Shown: positions 16,756-24,674 of the stretch, in pieces
Layout: every line of letters begins with the position of its first letter
How positions within the stretch are numbered: the stretch's first letter is position 1
DNA from: CAZSAT01 sp964604675
GTDB taxonomy: Bacteria > Myxococcota_A > UBA796 > CAJQPC01
Reading direction: 5' to 3'
NCBI GenBank assembly: GCA_964604675.1
Contig: CAZSAT010000102.1
Coordinates: forward strand, 1 to 24,674
Length of the DNA stretch: 24,674 nucleotides
The notes under the pieces: generated by a model
Seen by the model: the letters and a program-made list of their open reading frames with translations, nothing else
Told to the model about the DNA's origin: nothing
Databases searched by the model: none
Made by a program: the position numbers and the translations under genes

Positions 16756-16962
16756 GGCGCCCGAGCCTGCCGGCTTGACAGCCACGCTGCCGGCGTTACT
16801 CAGGCGCCCGATTTCCCAAGCAGGTCCGGCTCGCCGGGCCCTCGTCAAGGTCGGGCCTTCGGGCCCCTGAGTCCAGGACCGATGACGGGTCGGGGTCCTC
16901 CCCCGACACTGCCTCGACTCCCCACGCCGGGATCGCTGGACTCGCCCGGCAGGAAAGCCGAC
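16756..16962. promoter_or_regulatory. Structured leader/intergenic region between prs and rplY
   Basis: This 207-nt gap holds several inverted repeats: GCCGGC pairs at 16769-16774/16789-16794, a GGGCC(TTCG)GGCCC stem with a UUCG tetraloop at 16853-16866, and a 7-bp GTCGGGG/CCCCGAC stem with loop TCCTC at 16889-16907. None is followed by a T-run, so they are not classical terminators. The 10-nt direct repeat AGGCGCCCGA occurs at 16755-16764 and 16802-16811. A TTGACA box (16775-16780) has no good -10 partner. The region may be an mRNA leader controlling the ribosomal protein gene downstream; this is inference. Confidence 0.4.
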
Positions 16963-17577
16963 ATGGACACCACCACCCTGGCCGCCGAGCCGCGCACGGA
17001 CTTCGGAAAGGGCGCCGCGCGGAAGCTGCGCGCCTCCGGACGGGTCCCGGCGCTGGCGTACCGCGCTGGCGGCGAGCCCCTGCACTTCAGCCTCGACCCG
17101 CGCGAGGTCAAGCTGGCCTACCAGCGCAGCGGCAACCCGAACCTCCTCGTCTCCGTCGATGTGGGTGGGAAGGCGTTGACCCTGCTGTTGAAGGACGCCC
17201 AGAAGCACCCCGTCTCCCGCAGCCTGCTCCACCTGGACTTCTTCGAGGTCAAGGCCGACGAGAAGGTCGAGATCGACGTTCCTGTCCGCGCCGCTGGCCG
17301 GGCCGCGGGCGAGCGCCTCGGCGGGCGTGTCCGCGTCCTCCGCCCCAGCCTGAAGCTCAGCTGCCTCCCGGCGGACATTCCGGCCACGGTGCAGGTGGAC
17401 GTCACGGCCATGGAGGTCGGCGACATGCTCGACGTCGATGAGCTGGTGCCGCCGGAGCGCTGCGAGCTGCTCTTCAAGCACCGCTTCAAGGTGATCACCG
17501 TCGTCGGCAAGCGCATCGAAGAGGAAGCCGAGGAAGACGAGGAAGCCGAGGAAGCCAGCGAGGAAGGGGAGTCCTGA
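16963..17577 (+). CDS. rplY: 50S ribosomal protein bL25, CTC/TL5 long form
   Basis: The 204-residue protein is the long CTC (general stress) form of bL25, which binds 5S rRNA in the large subunit. The N-terminal L25 domain (about 1-95) opens with a start typical of the family (RTDFGKGAARKLRASGRVPALAY). The C-terminal TL5-type beta domain follows (VEIDVPVRAAGRAAGERLGGRVRVLRPSLKLSCLPADIP, with the motif VDVTAMEVGDMLDVDEL). The last ~20 residues are almost all Glu, Asp and Ala, as in many deltaproteobacterial homologues. I chose ATG 16963 because AGGA lies 8 nt upstream; an earlier in-frame ATG at 16882 would add 27 Pro-rich residues. The pth gene starts 5 nt downstream. Confidence 0.93.
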   Translation: MDTTTLAAEPRTDFGKGAARKLRASGRVPALAYRAGGEPLHFSLDPREVKLAYQRSGNPNLLVSVDVGGKALTLLLKDAQKHPVSRSLLHLDFFEVKADEKVEIDVPVRAAGRAAGERLGGRVRVLRPSLKLSCLPADIPATVQVDVTAMEVGDMLDVDELVPPERCELLFKHRFKVITVVGKRIEEEAEEDEEAEEASEEGES

Positions 17578-17581
17578 GCCG

Positions 17582-18237
17582 ATGTGGTTCGTGGTTGGCC
17601 TTGGCAACCCTGGCGAGCGCTACGCCGGGACCCGGCACAACGCCGGGTTCGACGTGGTGGATCGGCTCGCCTCGCGCTGGGGCGTGACCGTGGTCAAGCC
17701 CCAGCTGGGGGCGCTCGTCGGCAGCGGACCACTCCATGGGCAGAAGACCCTCTTTGCGAAGCCCCAGTCGTACATGAACCGGTCGGGCCTCCCCACCCGG
17801 AGCCTCGTGAGCTTCTACGGTGGCGACATCGACGACGTGATCGTCATCCACGACGACGTCGATCTCCCCTTCGGCACCGTCCGCGTGAAGAAGGGTGGAG
17901 GACACGGCGGCCACAACGGCCTGCGTGACCTGCACAGCCACCTCGGCAGCGGCGACTACCACCGGGTTCGCCTCGGTGTGGGTCGGGCGCCGGACCAACG
18001 CGACACTGCAGCCTGGGTGCTCGGACACTTCGACGCGTCGGAGCGCGCGGAGCTCGACGGGCACGTCGAGCGGGCCGCCGATGCCGTGGAGAGCCTCGTG
18101 CAGCACGGGTCCACGGCCACGATGAACACTTTCAACCAGCGGAAGAGCCCGCGGGCGCACACCGAAGCGGCCTCGAGCTCCGACGCGAACCTTTCCAACA
18201 CCCCATCTCGGGCTCGAATCGAGCCCCAGGAGACCAC

Positions 18238-18241
<4 letters not shown>
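17582..18241 (+). CDS. pth: Peptidyl-tRNA hydrolase
   Basis: The 219-residue enzyme recycles tRNA by cleaving peptidyl-tRNA released during translation. Catalytic features are intact: GLGNPG with N9, YAGTRHNAGF with the catalytic H19, PQSYMNRSG with N66, IHDDVDLPFG with D91, and GGGHGGHNGLRD. Homologues are usually about 190 residues. The extra ~30 at the C-terminus (SPRAHTEAASSSDANLSNTPSRARIEPQETT) are polar and of no known function, and their DNA carries a hairpin that precedes the next gene's ribosome site. The start follows the rplY stop by 4 nt and has a spaced GGGGAG. Its TGA overlaps the GTG of hppA by 4 nt. Confidence 0.96.
18210..18226 (+). promoter_or_regulatory. Hairpin just upstream of the hppA ribosome-binding site
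   Basis: A 7-bp perfect stem GGGCTCG/CGAGCCC with a 3-nt loop AAT lies within the last codons of pth. It ends 1 nt before the AGGAG ribosome site (18228-18232) of hppA. It has no T-run. It could tune translational coupling between pth and hppA or be a processing site; the fold is seen, the role is inferred. Confidence 0.4.
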
Positions 18242-20340
<2,099 letters not shown>

Positions 20341-20350
20341 ACCACTCCTC

Positions 20351-20367
20351 GGGGGCCTCGTGCCCCC
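20351..20367 (+). terminator. Hairpin between hppA and rpsF (possible terminator or processing site)
   Basis: A 6-bp GC-only stem GGGGGC/GCCCCC with loop CTCGT begins 11 nt after the hppA stop. No T-tract follows; a C-rich run leads into the rpsF ribosome site. It may partly terminate the upstream transcript or mark a processing point before the ribosomal operon. Confidence 0.4.
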
Positions 20368-20386
20368 CTCGTCCGCGAGGAAGAAC

Positions 20387-20863
20387 ATGATCGTTCACGA
20401 ATACGAAACCATCTACGTGCTGGCGCCTGACCTCGGCGACGACGTCCACAAACCCCTGCTCACGAAGCTCTCCGACATCATCGAGGGAGACGAAGGCCAG
20501 GTGGTGGACGTCGACGACTGGGGCAAGCGGAAGCTCGCCTACCCGATCCGTCGGCACAGCCGCGGCCACTACATCCGCCTGAACTACGTCTCGCCGGCCG
20601 CCACGGTGTCCGAGCTCGAGCGGAACCTCCGGATCACCGATCAGCTGCTGCGCTTCCTCACGGTGCGTGTCGGCGAGGACGTGGACCAGGAGGCGACGGC
20701 CGCCAAGGCCGCCGAGGCCGCTGCCAAGCGACAGGCCGCCGCGGAGGCCGCGGACGCCGCTGCCCAGGCCGACGTCGCTCAGGCGCCGGACGCCGCACCC
20801 GCACCCGCACCCGCGCCGGCGCCGGCGCCGGCCCCTGCGGCCGCGCCCGTCGCAGACGCTTAG
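20387..20863 (+). CDS. rpsF: 30S ribosomal protein bS6 with long Ala/Pro tail
   Basis: The 158-residue protein begins with the bS6 domain (about 1-100): MIVHEYETIYVLAPDL, then WGKRKLAYPIRRHSRGHYIRLNY and LRITDQLLRFLTVRV. It belongs to the platform of the small ribosomal subunit, where it normally pairs with bS18. Beyond residue ~100 there is a ~55-residue low-complexity tail of Ala/Glu/Lys/Gln changing to repeated Ala-Pro, coded partly by a hexanucleotide repeat. I chose ATG 20387, preceded by GAGGAAG, over an upstream start at 20360. The rplI start lies 10 nt downstream with the stop TAG forming part of its ribosome site. The usual rpsR between rpsF and rplI is missing. Confidence 0.95.
   Translation: MIVHEYETIYVLAPDLGDDVHKPLLTKLSDIIEGDEGQVVDVDDWGKRKLAYPIRRHSRGHYIRLNYVSPAATVSELERNLRITDQLLRFLTVRVGEDVDQEATAAKAAEAAAKRQAAAEAADAAAQADVAQAPDAAPAPAPAPAPAPAPAAAPVADA
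20795..20830 (+). repeat. In-frame hexanucleotide repeat in the rpsF tail
   Basis: Three copies of GCACCC (20795-20812) are followed by three copies of GCGCCG (20813-20830), each unit encoding Ala-Pro. Because the unit is 6 nt, copy-number change would lengthen or shorten the tail without a frameshift. Confidence 0.85.
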
Positions 20864-20872
20864 GAGCACGAC

Positions 20873-21319
20873 ATGAAGGTCATCTTGCAGGACCACGTGG
20901 AGAAGCTCGGCGACGTCGGTGACGTCGTCGAGGTCAAGGACGGCTACGGCCGCAACTTCTTGATCCCCCGCGGCCTCGCCCTGCTCGCCGACGAGCGCAA
21001 CGTGCGCCGTCTCGAGCACCAGAAGCGCGTCACGGCTGCCCGCCGGGCGAAGCTCCTGGCGGCGGCCACCGCCCTCGCAGAGCGCATCAGCACCACCCAT
21101 GTGTCGATCAAGCGCGCGGCGGGCGAGGAAGACAAGCTCCACGGCTCGGTCACCAACAACGACATCGCCAAGGCCCTGGCCGACGAGGGGATCGAGATCG
21201 ACAAGCGCTCGGTGCTGCTCGCCGAGCCGATCAAGTCGATCGGTGCCTTCACCGTGCCCGTCAAGGTGCACGGCAGCGTCGAGGCCAGCGTCAAGGTGTA
21301 CGTGCTCCGGGAGGCCTGA
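20873..21319 (+). CDS. rplI: 50S ribosomal protein bL9
   Basis: The 148-residue protein has the normal bL9 length. The N-terminal domain contains the family signature MKVILQDHVEKLGDVGDVVEVKDGYGRNFLIP(R)G. A long connecting helix (residues ~45-75, LEHQKRVTAARRAKLLAAATALAERI) and a C-terminal domain (KLHGSVTNNDIAKALADEGIEIDKRSV) follow. It binds 23S rRNA near the L1 stalk. AGGAG lies 6 nt before the ATG. A strong terminator follows 19 nt after the stop, closing the rpsF-rplI unit. Confidence 0.97.
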   Translation: MKVILQDHVEKLGDVGDVVEVKDGYGRNFLIPRGLALLADERNVRRLEHQKRVTAARRAKLLAAATALAERISTTHVSIKRAAGEEDKLHGSVTNNDIAKALADEGIEIDKRSVLLAEPIKSIGAFTVPVKVHGSVEASVKVYVLREA

Positions 21320-21338
21320 TCGCGCCGCATGCCACACC

Positions 21339-21369
21339 GAGGGCGGGCAGCCACAGGCTGTCCGCCCTC
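21339..21369 (+). terminator. Strong hairpin terminator after rplI
   Basis: A 14-bp stem of GAGGGCGGGCAGCC pairing with GGCTGTCCGCCCTC (one G-U pair, loop ACA) starts 19 nt after the rplI stop. The following bases GTCTGCTCTGG are only mildly T-rich, but the stem length and position fit an intrinsic terminator between rplI and dnaB. Confidence 0.75.
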
Positions 21370-21400
21370 GTCTGCTCTGGTGCGATAGGCTCGGTCGGCG

Positions 21401-22786
21401 ATGGCAGACCCCCAGAACCGCCAGTTCCCCCAGAGCCTCGAGGCCGAGCGCGCCCTGCTGGGTGGTCTGCTCCTCGACAACGAGCGCGTGATCTCGATCG
21501 CCGAGCTGCTCGCGCCCGACGACTTCTACCGGGAGGCCCACGCACGGCTCTTCGAGCTCATGCTCAAGCGCTCCCAGAAGCACGAGCCCCTCGACGTGCT
21601 CGGCGCGGTCGACCACCTGATCTCGACCGGCAACGCCGACGACTTCGGTGGCATCGCCTACGTGAGCTCCCTGCCGGAACAGGTCCCGGTCACCGAGAAC
21701 CTCGAGTACTACGCCCACATCGTGCGCGACAAGGCCATGCGCCGTCGCCTGCTCGAGGCGGCCTACGAGATCGCCGAGGGCGCCTACGGGGGCATCGACG
21801 ACCAGTCCGCGCTCATGGAGACCGCCGAGAAGCGCATCTTCGAGGTGGCGAAGGAGCAGCGGCAGCAGGACTGGAAGGAGCTGTCGGTGGTGCTCGACGG
21901 CGAGGTGCGCCGCATCGAGCAGGTGCAGGCCCTCGAAGGCACCATGCCGGGCATCTCCACGGGCTGGGCCGACATGGATCGCCTGCTCACGGGACTGCAC
22001 CGCACCGACCTGATCGTGTTGGCCGCGCGCCCCGCGATGGGCAAGACCTCCCTGGCCCTGAACCTCGCCCAGTTCATCGCCACGCGCTCCACCGACCCGC
22101 TGACGGGCAACCCGCTCTCGGTGGGCATCTTCTCGTTGGAGATGGGCGCCGGTCAGCTGGCCACGCGCATGTTGTGCGCCGAGGCCCGTGTGAACAGCGA
22201 GAAGGTGCGCAAGGGCGAGCTCGACGAGACCCACGACTGGCCGCGCCTGGTGGAGGCCTCGGAGACGCTGTACCACGCACAGCTCTACATCGACGACACC
22301 CCCGGGCTCTCGATCACCCAGGTTCGCAGCAAGGCGCGCCGCCTGGCCACCCGGGCGAAGCACCCCTTGGGGCTGGTGATGATCGACTATTTGCAGTTGA
22401 TGAGCGCCGACGCGGGGTCGCGCGAGTCGCGCGAGCAGCAGATCAGCGCGATCAGCCGTGGACTGAAGCACCTGGCGAAGGAGCTGAACGTTCCGGTGCT
22501 GGCGCTCTCCCAGCTCAACCGCGGAGTGGAGTCGCGCCCCAACAAGCGTCCGCGCATGAGTGACCTGCGCGAGTCCGGCGCCATCGAGCAGGACGCCGAC
22601 ATCATCATGTTCATCTACCGGGACGAGGTCTACAACGAGGACACCGAAGATCGCGGCACAGCGGAGATCATCGTCGCCAAGCACCGCGGTGGGCCCACTG
22701 GCACCGTGCGGCTCGCGTTCCTCGGGGAGTACACCCGGTTCGAGAACCTCGCCCGTCCGGAACAGTTCCCCGGGGGCTACGCTTGA
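21401..22786 (+). CDS. dnaB: Replicative DNA helicase DnaB
   Basis: The 461-residue hexameric helicase unwinds DNA at the replication fork. The N-terminal domain (QSLEAERALLGGLLLDN.., residues ~10-110) is typical of DnaB. After a linker comes the RecA-like domain: Walker A AARPAMGKTSLALN (K215), GIFSLEMGAGQLATRMLC, the Walker B strand VMIDYLQLM, LSQLNRGVESRPNKRP, and SDLRESGAIEQDADIIMFIYRDE. The C-terminal part AKHRGGPTGTVRLAFLGEYTRFENLA is also canonical. No intein is present. It has no clear Shine-Dalgarno before ATG 21401 and follows the rplI terminator, so it probably has its own promoter, perhaps with a very short leader. Confidence 0.97.
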   Translation: MADPQNRQFPQSLEAERALLGGLLLDNERVISIAELLAPDDFYREAHARLFELMLKRSQKHEPLDVLGAVDHLISTGNADDFGGIAYVSSLPEQVPVTENLEYYAHIVRDKAMRRRLLEAAYEIAEGAYGGIDDQSALMETAEKRIFEVAKEQRQQDWKELSVVLDGEVRRIEQVQALEGTMPGISTGWADMDRLLTGLHRTDLIVLAARPAMGKTSLALNLAQFIATRSTDPLTGNPLSVGIFSLEMGAGQLATRMLCAEARVNSEKVRKGELDETHDWPRLVEASETLYHAQLYIDDTPGLSITQVRSKARRLATRAKHPLGLVMIDYLQLMSADAGSRESREQQISAISRGLKHLAKELNVPVLALSQLNRGVESRPNKRPRMSDLRESGAIEQDADIIMFIYRDEVYNEDTEDRGTAEIIVAKHRGGPTGTVRLAFLGEYTRFENLARPEQFPGGYA

Positions 22787-22810
22787 CCGCACCACCCGAA
22801 ATCCAATAGA
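22783..22810 (+). promoter_or_regulatory. Possible sigma-70-type promoter for the FHA gene
   Basis: TTGACC (22783-22788, overlapping the dnaB stop) is followed after 16 nt by AATAGA (22805-22810), within a locally A-rich patch that stands out in this GC-rich DNA. The -10 match is only partial. It would give a leader of roughly 50 nt before ATG 22869. Confidence 0.35.
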
Positions 22811-22868
22811 CCTCTCGGGACAGATGGGCGGGTCGACACCCCTTCAAGCACACCCAGGGCGCGCACCG

Positions 22869-23966
22869 ATGGAAAAGGCCGAACTCCTCTCCACCTTCAA
22901 CGAGAAGCTCGAGAGCTTCGAGCGCTTCCGCGGCTTCATCGAGAAGGCCGAGGCGGCCACCGAGAAGTTCTCACCGGAAGTGATCGCGAAGGTCGTCTCC
23001 GACAACGAAGCCAAGGCTGGCGCAGCCGCAGAAGCCATTCGACCGCTCGTGGCCGACATGGAAGCGGTGGTCGCCGACCAGCAGGCCCAGATCGCCGAGA
23101 TCCAGGCGAGCTCCGAGGGAGCCACCGCCGCGGTCGAAGAGCTCACGCTCCGGAACATGATCGGCGAGCTGTCCGACGACGACTTCGCCGCCAAGAGCGA
23201 AGAGCTCAAGGCGGAGCTGGGCAACGCCGAGGAGCGCATCGCCGAGATCCAGACCGACCTCGAGCAGTATGAGACTGCGGTGGGCCGCTGGCGTGAGCTC
23301 GGTGGTGCGCCCGAGCCCGAGCCCGTGGACGAGATCATCGTCGCCGATGCTCGCGGGGACGGGAACATCCACAGCCACACCGGCGGCATGGTGGAGGACA
23401 TGAGCGCGGTCTTCGGCGATGCCGAGTCGGGCCCGGCGGCGATCCAGATGACGCCGGACGCCGATGGGGCCGAGATCGCCATCGAGACCGCCGAGGTCGA
23501 CGACGACGCCGAGAGTGAAGACGACGACGGAAGCGTCGACGTGGACTTCGGTGTCGAGGACGACGGCGAGGAGCTCGACATCCTGTCCGAGGCCGGCGGC
23601 GAAGAGGTCGAGATCGATCTGCTCGGCGACGAAGGCGACGGCGATGGCGACGGTGACGCAGCGGGTCACCGGCGCGCTCTGCTCCTCTACCAGGAGGGGA
23701 CCGCCGAAGAGCAGATCTACCCCTTCACGTCGGACGTCATCACGATCGGTCGCGGGCGCGACAACGACATCCAGATCAAGAACGACTCGAAGGTCAGCCG
23801 CTACCACTGCAAGATCTTCCGTCGGGGCGACAACTTCTACATCGAGGACAACAAGTCCTCGAACGGCTCGCTGGTCAACGGCGAGCTGGTCACGGAGCGT
23901 CGCCTGTTCGGTGGTGAGGAGGTCGTCATCGGAGAGACCTTCTTCCGCTTCCGCATCATGGAGTAG
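22869..23966 (+). CDS. Coiled-coil, acidic-linker, FHA-domain protein
   Basis: The protein is 365 residues. The N-terminal ~150 residues are helical and charged (coiled-coil-like, e.g. ELKAELGNAEERIAEIQTDLEQYETAVGRW). A strongly acidic linker (about 195-262) follows, including DDDAESEDDDGSVDVDFG and DEGDGDGDGD. The C-terminal FHA domain (about 270-362) has the phosphothreonine-binding residues: R295 (IGRGRDND), S310 and H313 (VSRYHCKI), N332 (SSNGSLVNG). FHA domains dock proteins phosphorylated by Ser/Thr kinases. I chose ATG 22869 with AGGG upstream; ATG 22824 is an alternative adding 15 residues. There is no signal peptide. The stop TAG is followed in the same frame by the histidine-phosphotransferase-like ORF. 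Confidence 0.88.
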   Translation: MEKAELLSTFNEKLESFERFRGFIEKAEAATEKFSPEVIAKVVSDNEAKAGAAAEAIRPLVADMEAVVADQQAQIAEIQASSEGATAAVEELTLRNMIGELSDDDFAAKSEELKAELGNAEERIAEIQTDLEQYETAVGRWRELGGAPEPEPVDEIIVADARGDGNIHSHTGGMVEDMSAVFGDAESGPAAIQMTPDADGAEIAIETAEVDDDAESEDDDGSVDVDFGVEDDGEELDILSEAGGEEVEIDLLGDEGDGDGDGDAAGHRRALLLYQEGTAEEQIYPFTSDVITIGRGRDNDIQIKNDSKVSRYHCKIFRRGDNFYIEDNKSSNGSLVNGELVTERRLFGGEEVVIGETFFRFRIME

Positions 23967-23990
23967 ACGGGCATCCCCCGGCCCGAGCCC

Positions 23991-24623
23991 TTGCTGGCCG
24001 CCGAAGAGGCGCGCGCTGAGCGCCTCGAGGCGGCCGTCTTGCGTCTGGCGGGTCTGCGCGAACACCTGCTGACCCAGCTCGTGCACGATGTGCGCACGCC
24101 CTTGAGCGTCCTGCTGGGCAACACCGAGCTCCTGCTCGAAGAGCTGGCGGGACCGCTCACCGCGAAGCAGCGCAAGATGTTGTCGGCGGTGCAGCGTCAG
24201 GCGCAGCTCCTCGCCGACGCCGCGGATGGCTTGCGGACGGCTGCTCTGGAGACGGACCCTGTCGGCGCCCCGTGCGAGCCCGCATCGGTCGACCGTCGGC
24301 TCGCGTCGCTTCGACGGCCAGCGCTGCGCATCGCCATCGATGGCGCCTCCTGGCCCGAAGGGCTTCCGCGCCGGGCCATGGAGGAGGCGCTACAGGCCGT
24401 GCAGGCGCTCCTCGCAGGGGAGGGGACCTGCGTCCTGGCCGGTCGACCACGGGTGCTCCTGGTTCCCGTGGACGGTGACATCGATGCGGCCTGTCTCGCG
24501 CTCCAGACCAGGCTGGACACGCACCGCCCGCGCGTCCGAGGCGTGCGTCGTTCTGTGCGCTTCGTGGTGGCGCTTGACGACGACGACGCGCCGGGCAATG
24601 TACCATCACCGGAACAGAGGTGA
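23991..24623 (+). CDS. HisKA-type (DHp) protein without a recognisable ATPase domain; ChpT/Spo0B-like
   Basis: The protein is 210 residues from TTG 23991; a TTG at 24039 preceded by GAGGCGG is an alternative start. Residues ~22-85 look like a histidine-kinase dimerisation and phosphoacceptor helix pair: LREHLLTQLVHDVRTPLSVL with the H-box HDVRTP (H32), then a second helix LTAKQRKMLSAVQRQAQLLADAADGLR. The C-terminal ~120 residues have no N, G1, F or G2 boxes, though strand-helix patterns (PRRAMEEALQAVQALL) may be a decayed ATPase fold. This layout is like ChpT or Spo0B phosphotransferases, which pass phosphate between response regulators. Alternatively it is a truncated kinase. No transmembrane segment is seen. 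It lies 24 nt after, and in the same frame as, the FHA gene. Confidence 0.65.
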   Translation: MLAAEEARAERLEAAVLRLAGLREHLLTQLVHDVRTPLSVLLGNTELLLEELAGPLTAKQRKMLSAVQRQAQLLADAADGLRTAALETDPVGAPCEPASVDRRLASLRRPALRIAIDGASWPEGLPRRAMEEALQAVQALLAGEGTCVLAGRPRVLLVPVDGDIDAACLALQTRLDTHRPRVRGVRRSVRFVVALDDDDAPGNVPSPEQR

Positions 24624-24629
24624 CGGGGC

Positions 24630-24674
24630 GTGGGCAGGCAGAAGAAGCGTGACGGTCCCGTCTACCACACCACC
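24630..24674 (+). CDS. Start of an unidentified gene running off the window
   Basis: GTG at 24630 opens a frame that stays open to the window edge (15 codons, beginning MGRQKKRDGPVYHTT), 6 nt after the preceding stop. A GAGG at about 24617-24620 could serve as ribosome site. The fragment is too short to identify. It probably belongs to the same operon as the FHA and HisKA-type genes. Confidence 0.4.
   Translation, partial: MGRQKKRDGPVYHTT

Overview
The window is very GC-rich and densely coded on both strands, with many GTG and TTG starts. The order tRNA-Gln - prs - ctc/rplY - pth followed by rpsF - rplI - dnaB is an arrangement known from the former Deltaproteobacteria. Together with the FHA, NYN and MoxR/VWA proteins and a large exopolysaccharide locus, it suggests a Myxococcota or other deltaproteobacterial-type chromosome. 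This assignment is an inference from gene order and protein style; no marker gene was compared with a database. No mobile elements, CRISPR arrays or rRNA genes were seen.

Region 1 (1-10581) is the end of an exopolysaccharide/capsule locus. It holds the C-terminal part of a glycosidase-like protein, a zinc-ribbon SAM methyltransferase and a convergent Wzy/WaaL-type polymerase or ligase. A divergent operon then carries a Wzc-type tyrosine autokinase, a second and larger O-antigen-ligase-like protein with a repeat-rich C-terminus, an E. coli-type 3-phosphoglycerate dehydrogenase, and a TylF/MycF-type O-methyltransferase. The kinase would control chain length and export, the two Wzy_C-type membrane proteins polymerise or ligate glycan, and the dehydrogenase and methyltransferases probably supply or decorate building blocks.

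Region 2 (10614-15681) has a NYN-domain putative RNase with a LOTUS/OST-HTH domain and a histone-H1-like tail. Divergent from it is a tightly overlapping set: MoxR AAA+ ATPase, CoxE-like VWA protein and a putative TPR-like lipoprotein.

Region 3 (15715-22786) is housekeeping: tRNA-Gln(UUG), PRPP synthase, ribosomal protein bL25/CTC, peptidyl-tRNA hydrolase, a predicted K+-dependent membrane pyrophosphatase, ribosomal proteins bS6 and bL9, and the replicative helicase DnaB. The bS18 gene (rpsR), usually between rpsF and rplI, is absent here. A strong hairpin terminator closes the rplI unit.

Region 4 (22869-24674) has a coiled-coil/acidic/FHA protein. One TAG codon later, in the same frame, comes a short protein with a histidine-kinase dimerisation/phosphoacceptor helix but no recognisable ATP-binding domain (ChpT/Spo0B-like architecture). 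The beginning of another gene follows. This FHA plus phosphotransferase-like pair is the most unusual part of the window.
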